Below are positions 16,606 through 25,096 of a stretch of DNA of 64,000 nucleotides, piece after piece. The translations under genes were made by a program, and so were the position numbers. Source of the stretch: Blautia sp. (GTDB taxonomy: Bacteria; Bacillota; Clostridia; Lachnospirales; Lachnospiraceae). Location: the NCBI GenBank assembly GCA_022777285.1, contig JALFGN010000054.1, positions 1 to 64,000 of the forward strand, given 5' to 3'. Each line of letters opens with the position of its first letter. Within the stretch, counting starts at the first letter, position 1. The notes beneath the pieces were generated by a model. The model was not told where the DNA came from, ran no database searches, and was given only the letters and a program-made list of their open reading frames with translations.

Positions 16606-17310
16606 ATGAAAGCTAACACACCTGTGGAACGTTTGTATAACGGAATTATCAAGGAAAATCCTACTTTTGTCCTTGTGCTTGGTATGTGTCCGACACTGGC
16701 AGTTACCACTGCGGCAATCAATGGTATTGGTATGGGACTTACAACAACGGTCGTACTTATGATGTCCAATCTCTTTATTTCGCTTTTGCGTAATGTGATT
16801 CCGGATAAAGTACGTATGCCTGCTTATATTGTAATTGTTGCATCCTTTGTTACTATGGTGCAGCTGCTCCTGCAGGGATTTATTCCGGTTCTTTACGATG
16901 CATTGGGTATTTATATCCCGCTGATCGTAGTAAACTGTATTATTCTGGGAAGAGCGGAGGCGTATGCTTCCAAAAACGGTCCGGTTTCTTCCATCTTTGA
17001 CGGAATCGGTATGGGACTTGGTTTTACCCTTTCCATCACCATTCTTGCTTCCTTCCGTGAACTGATCGGAGCTGGTACCCTCTTTGGGATCCAGGTAATG
17101 CCGGAAGCTTATGAACCGGCTACCATTTTTATCCTGGCTCCTGGTGCTTTCTTTGTACTGGCATTTTTGGCTGCGATTCGTGCAAAGATGCAGGAAAAGA
17201 AGCCGGAAAAAGAACGGCATCCGGTACACTGCATGGAAGGGGCCTGTGCATCCTGCAGCAACAAGTCCTGCAGTGGAAAATTTTATGATAATACAGAAGT
17301 GAAGAAATAA
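16606..17310 (+). CDS. rnfE: Rnf complex subunit E, with cysteine-rich C-terminal tail
   Basis: The 234-residue membrane subunit is the homologue of RnfA. Visible family motifs are NPTFVLVLGMCPTLAVTT, the LLISLLRNVIPDKVRMPAYI segment in similar form, and LGRAEAYASKNG. Core RnfE is about 200 residues. This one adds a C-terminal tail (about residues 203-234) with five cysteines in the order C-x5-C-x2-C-x4-C spread through HCMEGACASCSNKSC. The tail is likely cytoplasmic and may bind metal or a cluster; this is inference. The gene follows rnfG by 1 nt. Confidence 0.93.
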   Translation: MKANTPVERLYNGIIKENPTFVLVLGMCPTLAVTTAAINGIGMGLTTTVVLMMSNLFISLLRNVIPDKVRMPAYIVIVASFVTMVQLLLQGFIPVLYDALGIYIPLIVVNCIILGRAEAYASKNGPVSSIFDGIGMGLGFTLSITILASFRELIGAGTLFGIQVMPEAYEPATIFILAPGAFFVLAFLAAIRAKMQEKKPEKERHPVHCMEGACASCSNKSCSGKFYDNTEVKK

Positions 17311-17325
17311 AGGAGGAGGGGTACA

Positions 17326-17907
17326 ATGAAAGAATTATTGATTATTGGAATCAGTGCTGCAGTTGTAAATAACGTAGTATTGAGTCAGTTCCTTGGACTG
17401 TGCCCGTTCTTTGGCGTATCCAAGAAAATTGAAACAGCAGCAGGTATGGGCGGTGCAGTTATTTTCGTTATCACGCTGTCCTCTTTTGTGACCAGTCTGA
17501 TCTACAAGTATCTGCTTGCAAATCCGCGTATTAATATGCAGTTCCTGCAGACGATCGTATTTATCCTTGTAATAGCGGCACTCGTGCAGTTTGTGGAAAT
17601 GTTCCTGAAAAAATCGATGCCTGCACTGTATCAGAGTCTGGGTGTCTATCTTCCACTGATTACGACCAACTGTGCCGTTCTTGGTGTTGCAGTGATCAAC
17701 GTGCAGAAAGAGTACACGATCATTCAGAGTACAGTGAATGGATTTGCCACAGCAGTGGGATTTACGATTGCGATTGTTCTCATGGCAGGTCTGCGTGAAA
17801 AAATGGAATATAACAAAATACCGAAATATTTCCAGGGATTTCCTATGGTATTACTGACAGCCGGACTGATGGCCATTGCATTCTTTGGCTTCTCCGGTAT
17901 TATCTAA
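17326..17907 (+). CDS. rnfA: Rnf complex subunit A
   Basis: The 193-residue integral membrane protein has RnfA signatures: NNVVLSQFLGLCPFFGVSKK at the N-terminus, YLPLITTNCAVLGVA in the middle and GLREKMEYNKIPKYFQG in the last third. RnfA and RnfE pack as inverted homologues and hold a shared iron-sulfur centre through the conserved cysteines. AAGGAGG precedes the ATG. Confidence 0.96.
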   Translation: MKELLIIGISAAVVNNVVLSQFLGLCPFFGVSKKIETAAGMGGAVIFVITLSSFVTSLIYKYLLANPRINMQFLQTIVFILVIAALVQFVEMFLKKSMPALYQSLGVYLPLITTNCAVLGVAVINVQKEYTIIQSTVNGFATAVGFTIAIVLMAGLREKMEYNKIPKYFQGFPMVLLTAGLMAIAFFGFSGII

Positions 17908-17920
17908 GGAGGCACAGATT

Positions 17921-18706
17921 ATGATTACAGGAATTGTAATTGCAGCAGTTTTAGTAGGTGGTGTGGGCCTCTTTATCGGAGTGTTCCTCGGACTTGCAGG
18001 AAAGAAATTTGCTGTGGAAGTAGATGAAAAAGAAGTGGCAGTCAGAGAACAGCTTCCGGGAAATAACTGCGGTGGATGCGGTTATCCGGGCTGTGATGGT
18101 CTGGCAGCGGCAATTGCAAAGGGAGAAGCACCCATCAATGCCTGTCCGGTAGGCGGTGCACCGGTTGCAGCGAAAATTGCAGAAGTCATGGGAGAAGAAG
18201 TTGGCGAGGCGGTGCGTACCACTGCTTTTGTCAAGTGTAAAGGAGATTGTGAACAGACCTTTTCTCTTTATGATTATGCAGGAGAGAGAGACTGTAAAAT
18301 GGTCAATCTGATGCAGAGCGGCGGAGCCAAATCCTGCAGCTATGGATGTCTTGGCTTTGGAAACTGCGTAAAAGTCTGTCCGTTTGATGCGATCCATATT
18401 GTGAACGGAATTGCGAAGGTTGACAGTGAAAAATGTAAATCCTGTGGGAAATGTGTTGCAGAATGTCCGAAACGTCTGATCGAGATTATTCCTTACGGAC
18501 AGCCACAAGTACAGTGCAGTTCCAAAGACAAAGGAAAAGAGGTCATGGCTGCATGTAAAGCAGGCTGTATCGGCTGTAAGAAATGTGAAAAAAACTGTCC
18601 TTCCGGAGCAATCACCGTTACAGACAATGTAGCACATGTGGACAAAGAAAAATGTACCGGATGTGGAAAGTGCAAAGAAGTATGTACAAGAAAGTGTATC
18701 TTTTAA
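17921..18706 (+). CDS. rnfB: Rnf complex subunit B (ferredoxin-like)
   Basis: RnfB takes electrons from ferredoxin. From ATG 17921 (after TAAGGAGG) it has 261 residues: an N-terminal membrane anchor, a 4Fe-4S domain with NNCGGCGYPGC around residues 47-57, a cysteine-containing middle segment, and tandem ferredoxin motifs (GFGNCVKVCPFDAI, CKSCGKCVAECP, CIGCKKCEKNCPSGAI, CTGCGKCKEVC). The 3' end overlaps the ApbE gene. Confidence 0.96.
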   Translation: MITGIVIAAVLVGGVGLFIGVFLGLAGKKFAVEVDEKEVAVREQLPGNNCGGCGYPGCDGLAAAIAKGEAPINACPVGGAPVAAKIAEVMGEEVGEAVRTTAFVKCKGDCEQTFSLYDYAGERDCKMVNLMQSGGAKSCSYGCLGFGNCVKVCPFDAIHIVNGIAKVDSEKCKSCGKCVAECPKRLIEIIPYGQPQVQCSSKDKGKEVMAACKAGCIGCKKCEKNCPSGAITVTDNVAHVDKEKCTGCGKCKEVCTRKCIF

Positions 18707-19704
18707 AACGGTATCTTTCCATTGCAATCCTGTTTCTTCTGGTGATCAGCCTTTTATCCGGCTGTAATCAGGAGAAAAAAGAAATGGTGTCAAAGAATGG
18801 TTTCTTCTTTGATACCATGATTTCTATAAAGATTCTGGAAGAGGAAGACAGGGGCACAAAGCTGCTGGAAGCATGCTGGTCCATGTGTGAGAAGTATGAA
18901 AAAATCTTCAGCCGGACCAGAGAGGACAGTGAGCTGTATCAGCTGAACCACCGGGATACACAGGAAGTACAGGTGTCGGAAGACCTGTTTCAGCTGTTCT
19001 CTTACGGGAAAGCCTGTTATGACAGGACAGACGGAAAATTTGATCTTTCCGTAGCCCCTCTTTCGGATCTGTGGGATTTCAAAGGAGACAGCAAACAGAT
19101 TCCGTTGGAACAGGATCTGCAAAGTGCGCTTGAAAACGTGGATTTTTCGAGGGTACATCTGGAGGAGCCGAATCAGGTTCTGTTTGAAAATCCGGATACG
19201 ATGCTGGATGTCGGGGCATTGGCAAAAGGTTATATTGCGGACCGACTGAAAGAATATCTGGTTTCCGAAGGAATCGAAACAGGCTGGATCAATCTGGGCG
19301 GCAATGTATTGACCATAGGAGAAAAGGAAGAAGGTACTCCATGGAAAATCGGGATTCGCAAACCCTTTGGAGAAGAAGCGGAAATCTGCGCCTACGTGGA
19401 AGTAAAAGACAGTTCTGTGGTATCCTCGGGAATTTATGAAAGATACTTTGAAAAAGACGGGGTTTTGTATCATCATGTGCTGGATCCGGATACCGGCTGT
19501 CCGGCTGCAACCGATCTTGCTCAGGTGACAATCTTGTCAAAAGAATCTCTGGATGGAGACGGATGGAGCACCTCCTGTTTGCTTATGGGGTATGAAAAAG
19601 CCAAAACAATGGTTGAGGCCATAGAAGATATGGAAGCAATCTTTGTCATGAAGGATGGAGAAATCCGGTATACAGAAGGATGCAGGATTTCTCTGGCAGA
19701 ATAG
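18682..19704 (+). CDS. apbE: ApbE-family FMN transferase lipoprotein
   Basis: ApbE attaches FMN from FAD to threonines in SGAT motifs, here predicted for RnfD and RnfG. The protein has 340 residues from ATG 18682, chosen because it gives a compact lipoprotein signal peptide (basic start, hydrophobic core, LLSGC lipobox). Family motifs: FFDTMISI, DVGALAKGYIADRL, WINLGGNVLTIG and the YHHVLDPDTGCPA segment. It overlaps rnfB by 25 nt with a weak ribosome site, implying translational coupling. A strong terminator follows. Confidence 0.93.
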   Translation: MYKKVYLLKRYLSIAILFLLVISLLSGCNQEKKEMVSKNGFFFDTMISIKILEEEDRGTKLLEACWSMCEKYEKIFSRTREDSELYQLNHRDTQEVQVSEDLFQLFSYGKACYDRTDGKFDLSVAPLSDLWDFKGDSKQIPLEQDLQSALENVDFSRVHLEEPNQVLFENPDTMLDVGALAKGYIADRLKEYLVSEGIETGWINLGGNVLTIGEKEEGTPWKIGIRKPFGEEAEICAYVEVKDSSVVSSGIYERYFEKDGVLYHHVLDPDTGCPAATDLAQVTILSKESLDGDGWSTSCLLMGYEKAKTMVEAIEDMEAIFVMKDGEIRYTEGCRISLAE

Positions 19705-19742
19705 AAAGCAGAAAGCATGCAGTTTCATGCTTTCTGCTTTTT
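19705..19742 (+). terminator. Terminator after the rnf-apbE operon
   Basis: AAAGCAGAAAGCATG (19705-19719) pairs with CATGCTTTCTGCTTT (19726-19740), a 15 bp perfect stem, followed by a short T-run. Confidence 0.85.
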
Positions 19743-19767
19743 CGTATTCTATAACACGAACATATAT

Positions 19768-19796
19768 TTGCATTTTGCAGAGGCTTATGTTAGAAT
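19768..19796 (+). promoter_or_regulatory. Promoter immediately upstream of the NusG_II gene
   Basis: TTGCAT (19768-19773), a 17 bp spacer and TAGAAT (19791-19796). Only six bases separate the -10 box from the ATG at 19803, so a transcript from this promoter would begin at or within a base or two of the start codon. Confidence 0.6.
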
Positions 19797-19802
19797 AAAA
19801 AA

Positions 19803-20165
19803 ATGAAACCAAACAGAAAAGATATAAGTTTAATATGCGGTGTACTTCTGGCAGCAGCGCTGTGCTGGCTGATTTCTTTTGGAAAGGGTCTGGGATCTTA
19901 CGGGGAAGGCGTTTTGCAGATTACTGTTGACGGAGAAGTATTTGGAACGTATTCCCTTTCAAAGGACAGAATCATTGCTATTGAAGGAACCAATATCTGT
20001 CAGATTAAAGACCAGAAAGTGAAGATGACGAAAGCCGATTGTCCGGATCAGTTGTGTATCCATCAGTGGACGATCACAAGAGAAGGAGGAGTTATTGTCT
20101 GTCTTCCAAATCAGGTGGTTCTGGAAATTATCAGCGCCGATGCACCCGATACCATTGCGTATTAA
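19803..20165 (+). CDS. NusG domain II-containing membrane-anchored protein
   Basis: The 120-residue protein has one N-terminal membrane segment (about residues 9-27) and a NusG_II-type beta domain (DGEVFGTYSL, CQIKDQKVKMTKADCPDQLCIHQWTI, GGVIVCLPNQVVLEI). Three cysteines are conserved in this family. It is regularly found next to ApbE, Rnf and Gx-transporter genes in clostridia, suggesting a link to flavin or quinone-type redox biology, but the function is unknown. There is no recognisable ribosome site before the ATG; it may be translated from a leaderless mRNA. Confidence 0.8.
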   Translation: MKPNRKDISLICGVLLAAALCWLISFGKGLGSYGEGVLQITVDGEVFGTYSLSKDRIIAIEGTNICQIKDQKVKMTKADCPDQLCIHQWTITREGGVIVCLPNQVVLEIISADAPDTIAY

Positions 20166-20183
20166 GAAAGGAAACGAAAACGT

Positions 20184-20675
20184 ATGAGAAAAACGGCTTA
20201 CCTTGGTCTTTTTTCCGCAGCAGCGATTTTATTTGGATATGTGGAATCTTTGTTTCCTGTATTTTTGGGAATTCCCGGAATCAAGCTGGGACTGGCGAAT
20301 CTGGTCACAGTTTTTCTTTTGTATCAGTTTAGCTGGAAAGAAGCGGCACTGGTATCGCTGGTCCGGATTTTTGTGACAGGATTTCTTTTCGGAAATCTGT
20401 TTTCTATTTTGTTCAGTCTTGCAGGCGCAGCATTCAGTCTTGCAGTTATGGTGTTTTTGAAGAAAAAAGGAGACTTTTCCCCGGGTGGCGTCAGTGTGGC
20501 CGGCGGAGTTGCCCATAATGTGGGGCAAATTCTGGTGGCTGTTTTTGCAGTGGAAAATATCAATTTATTTTATTATCTTCCGTTCCTTCTGATCGCCGGA
20601 CTGGCGGCAGGATTTCTGATGGGAATACTGGCAGGAGAAGTATTAAAACGTATAAACAGAAAGGATTTTCTATGA
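20184..20675 (+). CDS. Gx transporter family protein (heptaprenyl diphosphate synthase component I type)
   Basis: The 163-residue membrane protein has about five hydrophobic segments and the family signature GIPGIKLGLANLVTVFLLY, then VRIFVTGFLFGN and GGVAHNVGQILVA. It matches pfam07456, whose early name (heptaprenyl diphosphate synthase component I) is doubtful; transport of a small substrate is more likely. AAAGGAAA lies before the ATG. The stop overlaps ruvA by ATGA. Confidence 0.85.
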   Translation: MRKTAYLGLFSAAAILFGYVESLFPVFLGIPGIKLGLANLVTVFLLYQFSWKEAALVSLVRIFVTGFLFGNLFSILFSLAGAAFSLAVMVFLKKKGDFSPGGVSVAGGVAHNVGQILVAVFAVENINLFYYLPFLLIAGLAAGFLMGILAGEVLKRINRKDFL

Positions 20676-21286
20676 TCGCATACATAAAAGGCCATGTGGC
20701 AGCAACAGGAGAAGAAAAGTTGGTATTAGAAGCAGGGAATATGGGGTATAATATTCTTATGCCTGTTTCTTCTCTGGAAAGCCTGCATAAGGGACAGGAA
20801 GTGAAAATTTATACCCATCTGAATGTAAGAGAAGACGCCATGCAGCTTTTCGGCTTTCTCACAGAAGATGATCTGGAAACGTTCCGGCTTCTTCTTGGAG
20901 TCAACGGAATCGGACCGAAGGCTGCTCTTGGAATTTTGTCCGGTCTGAGTGCAGACGAGCTGCGTTTTGCAATTCTTGCAGATGATGTGAAAACACTGTC
21001 GAAAGCGCCGGGAATCGGCAAGAAGACTGCACAGAAGCTGATTCTGGAATTGAAGGATAAGATTTCTCTGGAGGATGCTTTTGAAAGAAAGCGTGAGCAG
21101 GTAAGCCAGGAGATCCTGCCGGCAGAACATGACCAGATGGATGCCGGAAAAGAAGCGGCAGAGGCATTGACTGCACTTGGATATTCCGGCAGTGAAGCAT
21201 TGCGGGCAGTGAAACAGATTGCGGTGACACCAGATATGAGTGTGGAGACAATCTTAAAACTGGCATTGAAAAATATGAGTATTTAG
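20672..21286 (+). CDS. ruvA: Holliday junction branch migration protein RuvA
   Basis: RuvA binds the four-way junction and loads RuvB. The 204 residues show domain I (MIAYIKGHVA, an OB fold), domain II with two helix-hairpin-helix motifs (LLGVNGIGPKAALGIL near residue 72 and APGIGKKTAQKLILELKDK near 110), and a C-terminal domain III (EAAEALTALGYSGSEALRAVKQI) that contacts RuvB. Confidence 0.97.
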   Translation: MIAYIKGHVAATGEEKLVLEAGNMGYNILMPVSSLESLHKGQEVKIYTHLNVREDAMQLFGFLTEDDLETFRLLLGVNGIGPKAALGILSGLSADELRFAILADDVKTLSKAPGIGKKTAQKLILELKDKISLEDAFERKREQVSQEILPAEHDQMDAGKEAAEALTALGYSGSEALRAVKQIAVTPDMSVETILKLALKNMSI

Positions 21287-21298
21287 TGAGAGAAGAAT

Positions 21299-22303
21299 AT
21301 GGAGAAAAGAATCATTACTACAGATGTAACAGAAGAAGATTTGCGGTCCGAAAGCAGTCTGCGTCCGCAGTTTCTGGATGATTATATCGGACAGGAAAAG
21401 GCGAAAAACAATCTGAAAGTATATATCGAAGCGGCCAGGCAGAGAAAGGATGCACTGGATCATGTGCTTTTCTACGGCCCCCCGGGACTTGGAAAGACCA
21501 CTCTGGCCGGGATTATTGCGAATGAGATGGGGGTACGTATGAAAGTGACCAGCGGACCTGCCATCGAAAAGCCGGGAGAGATGGCTGCGATTCTGAATAA
21601 TCTTCAGGAACATGATGTGTTGTTTGTAGATGAAATTCACAGACTGAACCGGCAGGTAGAGGAAGTTCTCTATCCTGCCATGGAGGATTATGCCATTGAT
21701 ATTATGATCGGGAAAGGGACAGCAGCCCGTTCGATCCGTCTGGATCTTCCAAAATTTACACTGGTAGGGGCCACAACAAGAGCGGGGCTTCTGACCGCAC
21801 CGCTTCGTGACCGTTTCGGTGTGGTTCATCATCTGGAATTTTATACAGAAGAAGAGTTGAAGAAGATTATCATGCATTCCGCAGCTGTGCTTGGAGTGGA
21901 AATTGATCAGGCCGGTGCAATGGAAATGGCAAAGCGTTCCAGAGGGACGCCGCGACTTGCAAATCGACTTTTAAAACGGGTTCGGGATTTTGCACAGGTG
22001 CGTTATGATGGAAAAATTACCCGAGAAGTGGCAGAGTTTGCCATGGATCTGCTGGAAGTGGATAAATATGGACTGGATCAGACGGACCGGATGATTTTGA
22101 ATACCATTATACAGCGGTTTGCGGGCGGACCGGTCGGACTGGATACCCTGGCAGCAGCTATTGGAGAGGACTCCGGAACCATAGAAGATGTATATGAACC
22201 GTATCTGATCAAAAATGGATTTCTCCTGAGAACTCCAAGGGGAAGAGTAGCCAGTGAACTGGCATACAAACATCTGGGTCTGGATGCGGAATCCGTGCTG
22301 TAA
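21299..22303 (+). CDS. ruvB: Holliday junction DNA helicase RuvB
   Basis: This 334-residue AAA+ motor drives branch migration. Walker [11 protein letters not shown] lies near residue 61, Walker [10 protein letters not shown] near 111, sensor 1 GATTRAGLL near 160, then the arginine-finger region APLRDRFG and a winged-helix DNA-binding domain. Twelve nucleotides separate it from ruvA. Confidence 0.98.
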   Translation: MEKRIITTDVTEEDLRSESSLRPQFLDDYIGQEKAKNNLKVYIEAARQRKDALDHVLFYGPPGLGKTTLAGIIANEMGVRMKVTSGPAIEKPGEMAAILNNLQEHDVLFVDEIHRLNRQVEEVLYPAMEDYAIDIMIGKGTAARSIRLDLPKFTLVGATTRAGLLTAPLRDRFGVVHHLEFYTEEELKKIIMHSAAVLGVEIDQAGAMEMAKRSRGTPRLANRLLKRVRDFAQVRYDGKITREVAEFAMDLLEVDKYGLDQTDRMILNTIIQRFAGGPVGLDTLAAAIGEDSGTIEDVYEPYLIKNGFLLRTPRGRVASELAYKHLGLDAESVL

Positions 22304-22314
22304 AAAAATAATGG

Positions 22315-22342
22315 TTGTTTTTCTGCGTATTTCGATTATAAT
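22315..22342 (+). promoter_or_regulatory. Promoter for zapA
   Basis: TTGTTT (22315-22320), a 16 bp spacer and TATAAT (22337-22342) lie just after the ruvB stop, about 45 bp before the zapA start. Confidence 0.6.
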
Positions 22343-22386
22343 AGACAATGAGAGAAACATCAAAAGAAAAAGCGGGAGGGCCAGGT

Positions 22387-22794
22387 ATGGCAGTAAAAAA
22401 TACAGCACAGGTGTTGATCGGAGGAAAGGTCATTACACTTGGTGGATATGAAAGTGAAGAATATCTGCAGAAGGTTGCCTATTACATAAATAATAAAATG
22501 ACTGAACTGGGAGAATTGCCGGGGTATAACCGGCAGTCTGTAGAGACAAAGCACACACTTCTGAGTCTGAATGTGGCGGATGACTATTTTAAAGCAAAGC
22601 GTCAGGCGGAAATTTTTGAGGAAGATCTGGAAGCCAAAGACAGAGAGATGTATGATTTGAAACATGATCTGATCAGCAGTCAGGTACAGCTGGAAAATTT
22701 CAGAAAAGATGCGGCATTGAAAAATGAACAGTTGGAACGATTACAAAAGAAGATTGAAGAACTGGAACAGGAACTGAATGAGCTTTTGAAATAA
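22387..22794 (+). CDS. zapA: Cell division protein ZapA
   Basis: ZapA cross-links FtsZ filaments at the division site. The 135-residue protein has the short N-terminal ZapA domain (VLIGGKVITLGGYESEEYLQKVAYYINNKM) and a long C-terminal coiled coil (about residues 70-135), longer than in E. coli ZapA but normal for clostridia. ATG 22387 follows GGGAGG; the in-frame ATG 22348 lies too near the promoter and its extension is not conserved. Confidence 0.88.
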   Translation: MAVKNTAQVLIGGKVITLGGYESEEYLQKVAYYINNKMTELGELPGYNRQSVETKHTLLSLNVADDYFKAKRQAEIFEEDLEAKDREMYDLKHDLISSQVQLENFRKDAALKNEQLERLQKKIEELEQELNELLK

Positions 22795-22822
22795 GCAGCA
22801 GCAGGAAGAGTCCGGTGAAAAG

Positions 22823-22855
22823 AGGGCGCGCTTTGTAGTGAGACACGCCCTTTTT
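22823..22855 (+). terminator. Terminator after zapA
   Basis: AGGGCG / CGCCCT stem (22823-22828 / 22846-22851) with one mismatch beyond it and a TTTTT tail. Confidence 0.6.
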
Positions 22856-22886
22856 CTGTCATCGGAAACAGAAAGGATGAGAGGCT

Positions 22887-25088
22887 ATGAAAACAGAATT
22901 ACTGGCTCCGGCAGGATCTGTGGAAGGAATGCATGCTGCAGTTGCTGCAGGAGCAGATGCGGTTTATATGGGAGGCACCTTATTTGGTGCAAGAGCTTAT
23001 GCAAAAAATCCGGCAGAGGAAGAATTGAAGGAAGCCATTGATTATGTACATCTTCATGAAAAAAAATTGTATCTGACTGTGAATACATTGTTGAAGAACC
23101 GGGAACTTCAGCAGCAGCTTTATGAGTATCTGGCACCTTTTTATGAACGGGGACTGGATGCAGTGATCGTGCAGGATCTGGGCGTTTTGGAATTTATACG
23201 GACAGAATTTCCGGATCTTCCCATTCACGCAAGCACACAGATGGCGGTAACCGGTGCTCAGGGCGCCGGATTGCTGAAAGAGGCCGGTGCATCCAGAATC
23301 GTAACCGCACGGGAATTGTCTTTGGGAGAGATACGTCACATTTATGATACGACAGGGGTGGAAATCGAAAGCTTTATTCATGGAGCTTTGTGTTACAGCT
23401 ATTCCGGTATGTGTCTGTTTTCCAGTATGCTGGGAGGCAGAAGCGGGAATCGTGGGCGCTGTGCCCAGCCTTGTCGTCTGCCGTATCAGGTTTTGCAGGA
23501 AGGAAAAAAAATCAGCAGCAGAAAAGAAGAATATCCACTCAGTCTGAAAGATATGTGCACGATTGAACTTTTGCCGGAGATTCTGGAAGCAGGGGTATAT
23601 TCTTTGAAAATCGAAGGACGGATGAAAAAACCGGAATATGCCGCGGGAGTTACGAGAATTTACCGGAAATACCTGGACCGCTATGAAAGAAATCCCCAAA
23701 ATTATTCTGTGGAAAAAGAAGACAAGGAAGAATTACTGGAACTGTATCAGCGGGACGGTTTCAGTACCGGATATTACAAGCAGCATAATGGCCGTGAGAT
23801 GGTTGCGATCCAGAACCGGAAGCAGCAGGAAAACAGAGAAAAAGGTGTCCGGATCCGAAATGAAGCTTTGTTTGATACCCTGAAAAAAGAATATACCGAT
23901 AAAAAACTGCAGGAAAAAATATACGGAAGCCTGATTTTATATGCAGGAAGTCCGGCAATTCTGGATCTGGAGTATGGTACGCATCATGTACAGGTACAGG
24001 GAGCGGTAGTAGAACCGGCCATGAAACAGCCTTTATCAGAAGAACGGATTCGAAAACAGATGGAAAAGACCGGGAATACACCGTTTGTTTTTGAGCAACT
24101 GGATATTCAAACAGACGAACAGGGATTTTTGTCCATGCAGAGTCTGAACGAACTGCGAAGAGATGGACTTGCTGCTCTTGGGCAGACTTGTCTGGAATCT
24201 TATTTTCGAGAACTTCCCAAGAGACAGACAATCAGATCGGCCGAGGAGGAAGAAGAAAGTCAGGAAGCGATGCACTTATATGTAGCAGCAGAAACCTGGG
24301 ATCAGATCAAAGAAGCAGCAGTGAGAAAGGGCGTAGATGGCATCTGTTTTGATCTGTCTTTGGTATGGGGGGATTCCATTCCGGAGAAAATACGATATAT
24401 GTCAGAATTTATTCATGGAAGTGGAAAAGAATGCTATCTGACTATGCCTTATGTGCTGCGAAACAAGACCCTGGAGCAGGCAGAAGAGGCGATCTTTTGT
24501 ACAGCGGACTGTTTGGATGGGTTTCTTGTGCGAAATCTGGAGAGTCTTGGATTATTCAAAAAGAAACATCTGCTGCATAAAGTGGTCTGCGATTTCAGTG
24601 TTTATTCGATGAATGATACAGCCAAAGGATTTCTGGATCATCTGGGAGTGAAACGAACAACCATTCCACTGGAGCTCAATGAAGGAGAAATCCGAAGAAG
24701 AGATCCAAAGGGAAGTGAACTTCTGGTTTATGGATACTATCCTATGATGATTTCTGCACAATGCCTTAAGAAAACTTATAACAAATGTCAGAAAGAATCT
24801 GGTAGGATACAATTGAGAGACCGGTATGGCAATGAATTTCCGACAAAAACGGTGTGCCCCTTTTGCTATAATGTGATTTATAACAGCATTCCTGCCGGAT
24901 TGCTTTCTGAGCGGGACAAAATTCATAAGATGAATATCCGTCATCTTCGCATGAATTTTACGATAGAAGACAGGACGGAAACGGGACAGATCCTGGATCT
25001 GTTTTTAGATGTGTACAAGAAAAAGAAAAAAATACCCGATGAAATGCCTGCCTTTACCAAAGGACATTTCAAACGGGGTGTAGAGTAG
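22887..25088 (+). CDS. U32-family peptidase, long RlhA-like form with DUF3656-type extension
   Basis: The 733-residue protein begins ELLAPAGSVEGMHAAVAAGADAVYMGG, the U32 barrel start, and carries the U32 signature ESFIHGALCYSYSGMCLFSS near residue 160 with NRGRCAQPCR. Four cysteines in the family (SGMC, GRC, QPC and a late CPFC) may hold an iron-sulfur cluster, as in RlhA, which hydroxylates C2501 of 23S rRNA. The middle (about residues 370-470) corresponds to the insert domain of the long subfamily. RNA modification is more likely than proteolysis, but that is inferred. Confidence 0.88.
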   Translation: MKTELLAPAGSVEGMHAAVAAGADAVYMGGTLFGARAYAKNPAEEELKEAIDYVHLHEKKLYLTVNTLLKNRELQQQLYEYLAPFYERGLDAVIVQDLGVLEFIRTEFPDLPIHASTQMAVTGAQGAGLLKEAGASRIVTARELSLGEIRHIYDTTGVEIESFIHGALCYSYSGMCLFSSMLGGRSGNRGRCAQPCRLPYQVLQEGKKISSRKEEYPLSLKDMCTIELLPEILEAGVYSLKIEGRMKKPEYAAGVTRIYRKYLDRYERNPQNYSVEKEDKEELLELYQRDGFSTGYYKQHNGREMVAIQNRKQQENREKGVRIRNEALFDTLKKEYTDKKLQEKIYGSLILYAGSPAILDLEYGTHHVQVQGAVVEPAMKQPLSEERIRKQMEKTGNTPFVFEQLDIQTDEQGFLSMQSLNELRRDGLAALGQTCLESYFRELPKRQTIRSAEEEEESQEAMHLYVAAETWDQIKEAAVRKGVDGICFDLSLVWGDSIPEKIRYMSEFIHGSGKECYLTMPYVLRNKTLEQAEEAIFCTADCLDGFLVRNLESLGLFKKKHLLHKVVCDFSVYSMNDTAKGFLDHLGVKRTTIPLELNEGEIRRRDPKGSELLVYGYYPMMISAQCLKKTYNKCQKESGRIQLRDRYGNEFPTKTVCPFCYNVIYNSIPAGLLSERDKIHKMNIRHLRMNFTIEDRTETGQILDLFLDVYKKKKKIPDEMPAFTKGHFKRGVE

Positions 25089-25096
25089 GTGAGAGA

